NCBI GenBank assembly: GCA_034189035.1
Contig: JAXHVA010000097.1
Span: forward strand, 1 to 15,844
DNA: 15,844 bases
Direction: 5' to 3'
Source: JAUXFK01 sp034189035
GTDB lineage: Bacteria; Desulfobacterota; UBA8473
The notes below the pieces were generated by a model that was not told the origin of the DNA, searched no databases, and was given only the letters and a program-made list of their open reading frames with translations. Of the stretch, positions 1-7,483 are shown piece after piece. A program made the translations under genes and the position numbers. The number at the start of each line of letters is the position of its first letter. Position 1 is the stretch's first letter.

Positions 1-4
1 CCAG

Positions 5-256
5 TTAGATAAGAAGGCCACGAGCATATCCTGGCTCGGGAATAAACGCCTGCAGTTCGAGTTTCATTGATGAGTGAAGATCAATTATGTCTCACATAGC
101 GGTGCGAAAATCGCTGTTAAACTGATTTTCCTTTTTTTTATCTCTAAAGAGAACACGCCCGGAACCACTACCCAGGTATATCTTTTCATAGTCAGTCTTG
201 GAAAATTTCTTTAAAATCGACCAAAAAAATTTTAGCAAAGTGTTCAATATTTTCAT
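5..256 (-). pseudogene. Small interrupted reading frame coupled to the end of cas6
   Basis: The ATG (256-254) overlaps the TGA of the cas6 remnant as ATGA, the usual sign of translational coupling. The frame runs 54 codons to a TGA at 94-92, then stays open in the same phase for 28 more codons to a TAA at 7-5. The N-terminus is a hydrophobic/basic helix (ILNTLLKFFWSILKK), followed by a KIYLGSGSGRVLFRD segment and a lysine-rich stretch. I do not recognise a family. The in-frame stop, together with the damaged cas6 next to it, suggests a decayed gene, but an intact 54-residue protein (92-256) is also possible. There is no shine-dalgarno beyond what coupling provides. Confidence 0.35.
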
Positions 257-1241
257 AAAGCTACATCATACATCCCCAGCCCAAAGCTAGTCCCTTTACC
301 CACATGCAGAACCTCTCCTGTCTTGATCAGGGAAAAGAAAGGCATTACATCCCCATCAAAGGTGATCTCCCCTAAGGACCCGCCCATTCCTATTTTAGTC
401 TTCTGCCTCGAAGAATACCGTTTCCAGTCATGCCATTTGAGCTGACTTTCCTTTGTCTTTATCCCTTTTGCTCTTTCGATTATCCCCTTGAAATCCCACA
501 TAGAGGTATCGATCCCACAGTGGAAATATGAAAGTAGCGAGATCCTTCGCAGCAGGTGCCGGATAGGATATGAAATTCAAGCTCAGAGGTTATACGTCCA
601 TTATACGAGATCCTCGTGGGGGCGAGAAATCTAAGGGAAAGAGTTTTATCTGAAAAGCCACCATATACTGAAAAATCCCTATCGATAACCACTGGATCAA
701 GGGGGGGGTAAGCTTTTTTGTGGCCGAAGAATAGATCAGATTTTGTGGGTTTTTGCACCCTGAGAGAGGAGCGGTTTTTTCGTTCCTGACATGGACGGCC
801 TTTAGATCAAACCGCCCTCTGCCCTTCACAATCCCAATTTTTCCCAGTTCTTCGAAAGTGTAGATAAAATAGGGAAGAAAATCAATGGCCTTTCCCACGA
901 GCGTAAGCCCGAAGGTAAGCCCTTCTCTTGGCTTATAGCCCCTTTTATTTTCTGATGGTGGCTCGATGATAAAGGGATGAGGTACGGATTCATACTTGCG
1001 CATCACCTTGGTGTCAGGCTTGGGAGGGGTTTCAAATACATACGAATACACGCACTGACCTTTGAGGATACATGAGGGGCAATCCCTTTCTTTCTGTACG
1101 CATACGATCTTCTTAAAGGAATTGCCGAAACCACCACGCAGGGTTGAGCCCTTATAAAGCAGGCAGGAGGATCGGCCCCTTTGCTTCAATGGACAGGTCA
1201 AATATCCCGACCTTTATCCCCCTCAAATCCACTGCATCCAT
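253..1241 (-). pseudogene. cas6: Frameshifted cas6 (CRISPR pre-crRNA endoribonuclease, RAMP family)
   Basis: Cas6 cuts the CRISPR transcript into guide RNAs. Three reading frames together give about 329 residues, a normal length for this family. From the N-terminus they show MDAVDLRGIK and a GPILLPA stretch, YKGSTLRGGFG with a cysteine cluster (C-x2-C-x4-C) and a VYSYVFETPP motif, HPFIIEPP, LTFGLTLVGKAIDYLPYF-like core, KGRGRFDL, APTRISYNGRIT, then HLLRRISLLSYFHCG, and a C-terminal glycine-rich loop GKGTSFGLG typical of RAMP proteins. The frame breaks at 1156-1158 (one extra T on the coding strand), in a run of eight C at 701-708 (nine would restore the frame), and near 565 (one base missing). 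The start at 1241 is the first ATG in the first frame. No complete product can be made, so the gene is dead unless the breaks are sequence errors. Interference genes (cas10, csm/cmr or cas3) are not in the window. Confidence 0.85.
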
Positions 1242-1494
1242 ACAGATACTTAAACCTCAAAGATTCGGGATCAGACTCCAAATCCTCCAGAACAAGGTTA
1301 ATAACGATGGAGACCTCACTGAGGCAGGTATCGAAGAAGGTTATATTGTATAAGATATCTACAGGAAAATTTTTACCCTCTTAATAAATAAAGAGTTTTG
1401 ACCATCCCCAATATTTATCGAACAACTGGGGTTGTCGGATTTCACATATGTAGCTGATGATAAGAACATGACCTGTTCGGCCGTGGGTAACCAT
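1198..1494 (-). pseudogene. Possible decayed reading frame upstream of cas6
   Basis: Between the toxin gene and cas6 one frame stays open except for a single TAA at 1383-1381. An ATG at 1494 gives 37 codons (MVTHGRTGHVLIIS then a DKYWGWSKLFIY end). After the stop the same frame continues 60 codons (including DILYNITFFDTCLSEV and LVLEDLESDPESLRF) to a TGA at 1200-1198, overlapping the cas6 start by 44 bases. The composition is protein-like, but I recognise no family, and chance cannot be excluded. The rest of 1495-1566 holds a 12-base perfect palindrome (GATTCGCGAATC, 1509-1520) and nothing else that I can assign. Confidence 0.25.
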
Positions 1495-1566
1495 TTGGTC
1501 GATTTTATGATTCGCGAATCTCTTCCTGCGTTGATCAAAGGAAAAAACAGGCCATGTTGCCGTGTC

Positions 1567-1992
1567 TCACCAGTTTTCGGGTAAACTTCCCATAAGGTTT
1601 ACTGAGACCCCGCAATCTTCGATGCATCGATGAGCCTTTCCGTCAAAGGTGAGCCACTGGCCGCCGATCTCTTTTGCGAGGGCAGCATAACAGGCATCGT
1701 ATCCGGTCAACCCTCTTTCCACATAGAAGGTGGCCTGACGAGCAAGATTGCCGGTCATCGGCTGACGAAAGATGCCTCCTTCCAAAAGGGGCATTACGCC
1801 TTCCACAAAGACTTCACTTCCTTTCGGATGGAGACGGCACAATACAGAGTAAACTTCAAAGGCGAAAAGCTCCGGTGCCATGAACTGACCCGTTTGCCGA
1901 ACGACCTGTTCCATAACAATATCCGCATGGGGATGCTGTTCTGTTTTCAAGAACCAGCGCACAGCAACAGAGGAATCGATTACCCAAATCAT
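1567..1992 (-). CDS. PIN-domain toxin (VapC-like ribonuclease)
   Basis: 141-residue PIN-domain protein, the expected size for a VapC-type toxin, which cleaves tRNA or other RNA in the cytoplasm when freed from its antitoxin. The metal-binding acidic residues are all visible: Asp6 in VIDSSVAV, Glu46 in ELFAFEVYSVL, Asp99 in LTGYDACYAALA and Asp117 in WLTFDGKAH. The ATG overlaps the TGA of the antitoxin gene (ATGA, 1992-1989), so the pair is translationally coupled and the antitoxin comes first, as is usual. The gene looks intact and lies between two broken cas6 pieces. The exact RNA target cannot be told from sequence. Confidence 0.88.
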   Translation of the reverse strand: MIWVIDSSVAVRWFLKTEQHPHADIVMEQVVRQTGQFMAPELFAFEVYSVLCRLHPKGSEVFVEGVMPLLEGGIFRQPMTGNLARQATFYVERGLTGYDACYAALAKEIGGQWLTFDGKAHRCIEDCGVSVNLMGSLPENW

Positions 1993-2261
1993 TCTTCATA
2001 GCCCCGCAACTCGCGAAGAACTGCCACGCTGTCCTTGTCGCCGATTCTGTCAGCGCGCAATGCCAGTATCTTCTCCAGAATTTCTTTCTTCTTTTGTTCC
2101 GCCTGATAGTCGAGGAAACGCTTCTCAAACTGCTCAGGTGTAATCAGGACAGCCTTTACCTTCCTGCCTTTACTTATCACTACCGGCTCACCGGTTCTGG
2201 TAAGCTGGTCCAGGATTTCCCCCAGATTGTTTCTCAATTTCAGGGCATTTATTTCTCTCAT
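1989..2261 (-). CDS. Phd/YefM-family antitoxin
   Basis: 90-residue protein with the Phd/YefM pattern: an N-terminal DNA-binding and dimerisation part (MREINALKLRNNLGEILDQL, then GEPVVISKGRKVKAVLITPEQFEKR) and a charged helical C-terminal tail (EQKKKEILEKILALRADR) that would wrap the toxin. It should neutralise the PIN toxin and repress its own promoter. A GAGG ribosome-binding site lies about 8 bases before the ATG. The promoter and operator just upstream (2290-2338) fit autoregulation. Confidence 0.85.
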   Translation of the reverse strand: MREINALKLRNNLGEILDQLTRTGEPVVISKGRKVKAVLITPEQFEKRFLDYQAEQKKKEILEKILALRADRIGDKDSVAVLRELRGYEE

Positions 2262-2289
2262 AGTTTTACCTCATAGTTTTATTTATATA

Positions 2290-2318
2290 ATTATAAAATG
2301 ATATACTATACACGTCAA
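2290..2318 (-). promoter_or_regulatory. Sigma70-type promoter of the toxin-antitoxin operon
   Basis: On the minus strand, -35 TTGACG (2318-2313) and a perfect -10 TATAAT (2295-2290) are 17 bases apart. The start of transcription would fall near 2283, giving a leader of about 20 bases before the antitoxin ATG at 2261. Confidence 0.75.
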
Positions 2319-2338
2319 GTGTATATATTACTATACAC
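2307..2338. promoter_or_regulatory. Inverted-repeat operator overlapping the -35 box
   Basis: Half-sites TATACAC (2307-2313) and GTGTATA (2319-2325) form a perfect 7-base inverted repeat around a 5-base centre, GTCAA, which is the complement of TTGAC in the -35 box. A third TATACAC (2332-2338) follows. The antitoxin, or antitoxin-toxin complex, binding here would block RNA polymerase. Binding itself is an inference. Confidence 0.65.
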
Positions 2339-2412
2339 CTAAAAACGATCTGTATCCTGTTCCTGTCGATCTTCAGATTGCAGCGGACATCCGGATTAAA
2401 ACCGCCTCACAG

Positions 2413-2584
2413 TTCCCCAGCCCAAAGCTCGTCCCTTTGCCCACGTGCAGAACCTCTCCTGCCTTGATCAGGGGGAAAATAAAATTATTCCTATGAAATC
2501 CCACGCAGGGATATCAATCTCACAGTGGAAATATGGAAGGAGCGAGATCCGGCGCAGCAGTCACCGGATAAGGATATGAAATTC
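2413..2584 (-). pseudogene. cas6: Second, internally deleted cas6 3'-end fragment
   Basis: This stretch matches the end of the cas6 remnant at 253-1241 in two blocks. Positions 2413-2473 match 272-332 with about four base differences in 60, covering the AGEVLHVGKGTSFGLG region. Positions 2494-2584 match 489-578 at roughly 85 percent, covering HILIR..LLRRIS. About 136 bases between the blocks are missing. This copy keeps the A that the first lacks near 565 (frame intact as HILIR), but a TGA follows directly. It begins only 25 bases past the stop of the ABC permease and lies in the same orientation as the first copy. It is non-coding debris of a diverged second cas6 or of a duplication. Confidence 0.8.
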
Positions 2585-2609
2585 TGATGGTGCTTCGCAT
2601 TTATGTCAA

Positions 2610-4307
2610 CTACTTTTCCATCTCAGCTAACTTTTTTACTCCGATTCTCATCGGCCAGATTATAACGAAGATATTCAATGCTACTACACCGAGGGATGAT
2701 AGACATATGCCTATCCATTGCCAGGGCAAAATCGGACAATTTATTATTTGGGACATGAAGATTATATATACGGGCCATGCCTGAAGAACGATTATCAATC
2801 CAATAAACGACATACTGCAGATCATATAGACTATCCCACCAAAACCTGTTGCCATCTTTGCCGTATTTTCTACATTGAATCTAGGATAGCATGCCCCGAT
2901 TCCAATAGCCATGCTGATTATACCAAATGTCATGAAGAATACTGTAACGGACGAGAGAAACATCATAAATGGGGTAACGTTTAAGAGGTAATTTGACAGG
3001 ATTATAAGGACCTCTGCCAATATGAGCAAAGGAACAAGGCTTGTAAAGAATTTACTCCATAAGAAACCCCTCAAGGTGATCGGTGAACTCCCGATAATCC
3101 AAAATGACGGACCTTCTAAACTCACAGCAGGGAAAGCAAACCTCACTGCAATAGCAGAAAGAACAAATCCGGCGAGCCCCATATTTAAAAAAGAGATGAG
3201 GTTTTGCAAATAGAATGTCGGGATAGGGGATTTTTCGAGGGGCAAGACAGTGAAGTTGTAAAGATAAACCACCACCAGGGCAAACAACAATAACAACTGA
3301 GACCATTGTGTTGTATCCCTGAAGAATATCTTTGTATCCTTTATTACCAAAGCCCTGGTTTGACAAGAGAGGTGTTTTGTCAAAAAGTGTATGAATCTGT
3401 TGAAGAGGTTTGTCTTTGATATTTTTGATTGCTTAGCTTCTTGTGATTTTGACCATCCATCATAATAGAGAAAGGCACAGACCTGCTTCCCGATTACGAT
3501 CAAAACCAGCCCCGTACTTAGAAGAACGAGGAAGAAGAATATGGGATTACCTGAATCGTTTAATAAAAAGGGAAGGATGGCCTCGGTGATCCAATAACTG
3601 GGGAGATAGGGAGGGGATGGTTCTGTAAGAGCTTTTAAATAGGCTGTTGCAGCAGAAAACGCTTCAGGGTCAACCAGCCTTTCCGGTTGAAGAAATCGAA
3701 AGAGAAAATAGAGAATCGCAACAACAACGATAGAAAGAAATACGAGTATATCCTTTGTCCTTTTCGCTGGAAAGAATTTTACCAGTACCATTGTCACGAT
3801 TATACCCAATCCTGCCGGAATGATCAAAAATGGAATCATTACAACAAGTAACCACAGATAATATATGAATGATACGCTGTATACAACCCCATACGCAATA
3901 AATACAGGTAATCCAAATAAGAGTATTATCCAAGAACTGTCAATAATGGTCTCAACAAACCGTGCGAGGTATATTTTACCAAGAGGGATCGGGGCTGAGT
4001 GGATGAGATTGAGATCGTTTGAAAGGTAAAAGGTTGACAGAGAGGTTACTATATTGCTGAATACGAGGATTGAAAAGAAGGTGACAAATACCATGGAGAG
4101 TAACCTTGCAGTAAGTAAATCCCCAATCATTTCTATGCTTTGAAAGTATATCAATACCCTGTAAAACCCGATAAATATCCCGGCCCAGAATACCGCACCC
4201 AGCAATGAAACAAGAAATGCCCTCACTATCCCGGTCTTATCCTCGCTTTTTACCACGTTCTTTAAAGAGATAAGTCGAGGGGCTAATAGTAAAGCAATAC
4301 TATCCAT
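2610..4307 (-). CDS. ABC transporter permease, large multi-spanning exporter type
   Basis: 565-residue inner-membrane protein with about twelve or more hydrophobic segments in two groups (roughly residues 28-260 and 320-560) separated by a basic cytoplasmic region (KSQEAKQSKISKTN, then KHLSCQTRALVIKDTKIFFRD). This arrangement resembles the putative ABC exporter transmembrane proteins encoded beside a single ATPase (ABC_tran_2-type), rather than the usual six-helix ABC-2 permeases. Family placement is from memory of architecture. The start lies 9 bases after the ATPase stop, with AAAGAAG close to the ATG. It would form the membrane channel for the ATPase at 4317-5078; the substrate is unknown. 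It is the last gene of the operon, and no clear terminator follows. Confidence 0.75.
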   Translation of the reverse strand: MDSIALLLAPRLISLKNVVKSEDKTGIVRAFLVSLLGAVFWAGIFIGFYRVLIYFQSIEMIGDLLTARLLSMVFVTFFSILVFSNIVTSLSTFYLSNDLNLIHSAPIPLGKIYLARFVETIIDSSWIILLFGLPVFIAYGVVYSVSFIYYLWLLVVMIPFLIIPAGLGIIVTMVLVKFFPAKRTKDILVFLSIVVVAILYFLFRFLQPERLVDPEAFSAATAYLKALTEPSPPYLPSYWITEAILPFLLNDSGNPIFFFLVLLSTGLVLIVIGKQVCAFLYYDGWSKSQEAKQSKISKTNLFNRFIHFLTKHLSCQTRALVIKDTKIFFRDTTQWSQLLLLFALVVVYLYNFTVLPLEKSPIPTFYLQNLISFLNMGLAGFVLSAIAVRFAFPAVSLEGPSFWIIGSSPITLRGFLWSKFFTSLVPLLILAEVLIILSNYLLNVTPFMMFLSSVTVFFMTFGIISMAIGIGACYPRFNVENTAKMATGFGGIVYMICSMSFIGLIIVLQAWPVYIIFMSQIINCPILPWQWIGICLSSLGVVALNIFVIIWPMRIGVKKLAEMEK

Positions 4308-4316
4308 CTTCTTTGG

Positions 4317-5078
4317 TTATTTTCTCAATACCTGTATTATCTCTATCATCTCCTCTTGGCCCGTAAGTGATAAAAACACGGATTCCAGACTCTGGTCTTT
4401 GGTGTTTTCCACCTTTTTTCTCAGCTCCTCCATTGTACCCATCGCAATAACCTCGCCTTGCTGGATGATTGCTATTCTGTCACACATCTCTTCGGCAATC
4501 TCCAGAGTATGGGTAGACATGAAGATTGTGGTCCCTAAAGAGGCTATTGTTTTGAAGGTTTCCTTAACCACCCTGGCACCTTTTGGATCCAATCCCACCA
4601 TTGGCTCATCAACAATGATAACTTTCGGGTTATGGATCAGGGCAGATGACATTACCAGGCGCTGTTTCATGCCATGAGAGTATCCCTCAATCAGTTCATC
4701 TCCCCATTCGTTCAGTTCAAAAAGATCCAGAAGCTCACTGATCTTATCTTCATAACTATTCGTACTGACCCTGTATAGATCTGCCACAAAACGGAGGAAC
4801 TCCTTACCTGTGAGTTTCTCATAGAGAAAAGGACTATCCGGGATGAAGCCCACTACACTCTTTGCCTCTACTGGATTTTTTATAATATCGTTACCGTCGA
4901 TTATGACCCTTCCTGAGGTGGGTTTAAGCAATCCTGCCATTATCTTAATCGTGGTGGTTTTTCCTGCTCCGTTCGGCCCAAGAAAGCCGAATATCTCCCC
5001 TGAATTTACTTCGAGGTTGATATGAGAGACTGCTTCAAAGTTACCGTATCTCTTCGTAAGATCAATAATTTGAATCAT
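4317..5078 (-). CDS. ABC transporter ATP-binding protein
   Basis: 253-residue nucleotide-binding subunit that should drive the permease downstream. It shows Walker A GPNGAGKTT (residues 34-42), a signature YSHGMKQR (133-140), in which SHGMK replaces the common SGGMK, Walker B VIIVDEP (153-159) with catalytic Glu158, a D-loop GLDPKG and switch His190 in STHTLE. The usual Q-loop Gln is Asp (IPDSPFLYEKLTG), a variation seen in exporter-type ATPases of this branch. The ATG overlaps the transglutaminase stop as ATGA (5078-5075), so the genes are coupled. A C-terminal tail (EELRKKVENTKDQSLESVF) is typical of CcmA/NatA-like ATPases. Confidence 0.92.
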   Translation of the reverse strand: MIQIIDLTKRYGNFEAVSHINLEVNSGEIFGFLGPNGAGKTTTIKIMAGLLKPTSGRVIIDGNDIIKNPVEAKSVVGFIPDSPFLYEKLTGKEFLRFVADLYRVSTNSYEDKISELLDLFELNEWGDELIEGYSHGMKQRLVMSSALIHNPKVIIVDEPMVGLDPKGARVVKETFKTIASLGTTIFMSTHTLEIAEEMCDRIAIIQQGEVIAMGTMEELRKKVENTKDQSLESVFLSLTGQEEMIEIIQVLRK

Positions 5079-6562
5079 CTATACCCCAGTATTTCAGCCT
5101 TGAGATGCCCCATTACTTTCAGCATTTCAACCTGTCTATCCAGGCCTCCCTCTACAAATCCGATATGTGTGGCATCAGCAGGAAATTGGTTCATGGTTGG
5201 ATCAACTGATATCCACTTTCCAACAAAGACTTTTGCCCATGCATGATAATAGAAATTCCCTTCAGAGAAGACAATGCCGGTGATAATCCTGGTTGGAATC
5301 CCCACTGCTCTTGTCAATGCAGTAAAGAGCACAGCATGCTCATTACAATCTCCGGACTTTTGATCCAAAACCTCCAGGGCACTTGGGATGCTTATGGTAG
5401 GTCTCTTTTCTATATTTTGATAAACCCATTCCATTATTATTCTTGCTGCTTTAATTGCGTCCTTCTCATCTTTAATAATCCGATTTGCCTTTTCTACTAT
5501 CTTTGTATCATTGCTTTGTACAAACGCTGAAGGTGCTAAATACTCTTTATGCCTCTCTTCCTTTATAGGGATACGAACCGTGTTGTCCGGATTAACCTCT
5601 TCTTTGGTGACTTCTATGATATCTCCTTTTAAGACCTGCCTTTCATCGTCCATGTTGAAATCACTCAAAGGTACCCCTTCAAATCTTGTCTTGAGGTACT
5701 CAATGGACTTTGGGTTATCGATACGGCCTGTTACTGGAACAGAAGTTGACGAAATGATATCAATGCCAGAACCTGTGGAGAAGTTCTTTGCCAAGGCGTC
5801 TTCTTTACTCTCTCTTACAAGGACAATCCCTAAAGGACTCTCTTCTTTCAATGACCTGCCTTGTTCATCTACCCAGGCTCTAAAGACCATACCTTTGAAA
5901 GACTCTTTTAAACGGTAGGATAAGGTCTCGTTACCGTTAATGATGATCTTCTCTTTGGCCTCTACCTCAATCTTTATTTCGTCATTACTCATTGTCGAGG
6001 GGTCAAAGAATGGGACCTTGAACTCCTTGCCTACGCTTAATTCCTGCTGTGTTAACATGAATTTTAAACTGCCGGGCAGATAAGGGGTCGTGCGTATTGG
6101 AATCTTCTTTTTGATCTCTCGTCCTGCTGTATTGATATTTATATCTATCCTATCTTTGGAGACCTCTCCATTGGCCTGAAATTTAACCACTCCTGATTGC
6201 AGGCTAAAATCGAATGTCTTCAGTGAGAAATCCTCATCCAGGGCAGAGTTTGTATGTATATTTATATGTTGAGAAGTTCCCATAATATTGAGTTTTATGA
6301 GGGTTTTCTCTGATACTGAAAAGATGCTGTCCTGTTTTTCGATATTCGTTACACTGTATCCAATCTTATCCTCGCCCATATATATCCCCATCCATTCTTC
6401 TTCCACTTTTAAATCAGCCTCATCCATATCGGTATGAATGGAAGCTGGGGATAATCCCTCTGATTTGAAATAGGTCCTTTTAACAAGCAACCCTACCATT
6501 GTCAGCCAAAAAGCAATGATTGCCAGGGTCACTATCCTGTAATATACTTTTGATCCTTTCAT
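5075..6562 (-). CDS. Membrane-anchored transglutaminase-like protein
   Basis: About 495 residues. An N-terminal membrane anchor (RIVTLAIIAFWLTMVGLLVK) is followed by a large domain that should lie outside the cytoplasm. Near the C-terminus is a transglutaminase-like core with its Cys-His-Asp triad visible: Cys in SGDCNEHAVLF, His in FYYHAWAKV and Asp in WISVDPTMNQ (about residues 406, 440 and 454). Such domains in bacteria act as cysteine proteases, peptide ligases or amide hydrolases; which applies here is unknown. I chose the ATG at 6562 because it places the anchor at the N-terminus. A TTG at 6613 would overlap the protease gene by 8 bases and add 17 residues; neither has a good ribosome-binding site. 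The operon context suggests that it handles the same substrate as the M50 protease and the ABC exporter. Confidence 0.82.
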   Translation of the reverse strand: MKGSKVYYRIVTLAIIAFWLTMVGLLVKRTYFKSEGLSPASIHTDMDEADLKVEEEWMGIYMGEDKIGYSVTNIEKQDSIFSVSEKTLIKLNIMGTSQHINIHTNSALDEDFSLKTFDFSLQSGVVKFQANGEVSKDRIDININTAGREIKKKIPIRTTPYLPGSLKFMLTQQELSVGKEFKVPFFDPSTMSNDEIKIEVEAKEKIIINGNETLSYRLKESFKGMVFRAWVDEQGRSLKEESPLGIVLVRESKEDALAKNFSTGSGIDIISSTSVPVTGRIDNPKSIEYLKTRFEGVPLSDFNMDDERQVLKGDIIEVTKEEVNPDNTVRIPIKEERHKEYLAPSAFVQSNDTKIVEKANRIIKDEKDAIKAARIIMEWVYQNIEKRPTISIPSALEVLDQKSGDCNEHAVLFTALTRAVGIPTRIITGIVFSEGNFYYHAWAKVFVGKWISVDPTMNQFPADATHIGFVEGGLDRQVEMLKVMGHLKAEILGYR

Positions 6563-6605
6563 TTCATAAATCGTATCGGCATTTATCCATGAATGTTTAG
6601 CCTTT

Positions 6606-7448
6606 TTATGCAAACCGAAAAGGAACCGGAGTAAAGGTTAATACAAAGACAATCAGGCTTATAAACGCAATTGCCTTTCTCTTTCTATCGAGCGGTGTCC
6701 ATTGATCCAGCGGACGGGGGTGCCTTAACCCCATTATTGTGAGCAGAAATCCCCAGAAAAACCACCCCTTCCATCCAAAGGATCCCAGGAAAAAAAGAAA
6801 CAGTATTACGGCCAGGGAAAGTCTGCGTTGTTTCTCTCCAAGGATTGCATAGGCGATATGACCCCCGTCAAGCTGCCCTACAGGCATGAGATTAAATGAG
6901 GTGACCAATAACCCTATCCATCCGGCAAATGCTACAGGGTGAATCAAGATATCATAACTCTCAGGGATATTGCCAAGTGTCACTCTGGCCAAAACAGAAA
7001 AGAGTATGGATGATCCCAGTTGCGCACCACCGGCCTCAGTCGCTCCCCGTATTTCAGACAGATACAATCCTATGACAACAAAGGGTATAGAGACAATCGT
7101 CCCGACCAGAGGACCGGATGCACCGATATCCAATAATGCCCTCTTGTTGAGGAGGGGTGATTTCATCTTTATAAAGGCCCCGAATGTACCAATTAACGAT
7201 GGAGCTGGGATAAAGTAGGGAAGGGTAACATTGATGTGGTGTCTTTTTGAAGTTATATAATGGCCCAGTTCATGGGATAATAGGATTATCATCAATGCGA
7301 GGGCAAAGGGAATGCCTTTTATGAGTTTGAGGGGAGTATCTATAGGGTTTACACCCTGTTGTAACGCACCGGCGATCATTGTCGTTAGCACAGTTGCAAT
7401 AAAGAGAATGATACTCAACTTATATCTGGGTTTTGTTTCTTTATTCAT
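6606..7448 (-). CDS. Site-2-protease-like membrane metalloprotease (peptidase M50)
   Basis: 280-residue integral membrane protein. The zinc motif HELGH (residues 59-63) lies in a hydrophobic segment, and the second M50 motif, NLMPVGQLDGGH (186-197), supplies the third metal ligand Asp194. A GASGPLVGT segment (109-117) between them is common in this branch, which resembles the EGY/S2P-like proteases of cyanobacteria and plastids rather than RseP: no PDZ domain is visible. It should cleave a substrate within the membrane. It is the first gene of the four-gene operon, and its ribosome-binding site is weak (AAGGGA, too far from the ATG). Confidence 0.88.
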   Translation of the reverse strand: MNKETKPRYKLSIILFIATVLTTMIAGALQQGVNPIDTPLKLIKGIPFALALMIILLSHELGHYITSKRHHINVTLPYFIPAPSLIGTFGAFIKMKSPLLNKRALLDIGASGPLVGTIVSIPFVVIGLYLSEIRGATEAGGAQLGSSILFSVLARVTLGNIPESYDILIHPVAFAGWIGLLVTSFNLMPVGQLDGGHIAYAILGEKQRRLSLAVILFLFFLGSFGWKGWFFWGFLLTIMGLRHPRPLDQWTPLDRKRKAIAFISLIVFVLTFTPVPFRFA

Positions 7449-7483
7449 AAATAGTTATTGATTCCCTTAGCATAAAATCATTC

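Noticed and set aside
92..94. TGA read as selenocysteine in the small frame after cas6
   Set aside because: No selenocysteine-type hairpin is evident and the flanking genes are decayed, so a plain stop is simpler. The TGA at 14193-14195 is judged the same way.
1509..1520. Perfect palindrome GATTCGCGAATC
   Set aside because: A single 12-base palindrome without a promoter or second site is not enough to call an operator.
1630..2001. Rightward frame of 123 codons
   Set aside because: It is antisense to the PIN toxin, whose acidic catalytic residues are conserved.
1..2600. CRISPR array near the cas6 remnants
   Set aside because: No regularly spaced direct repeats were seen; the only repeated sequence is the two cas6 3' ends.
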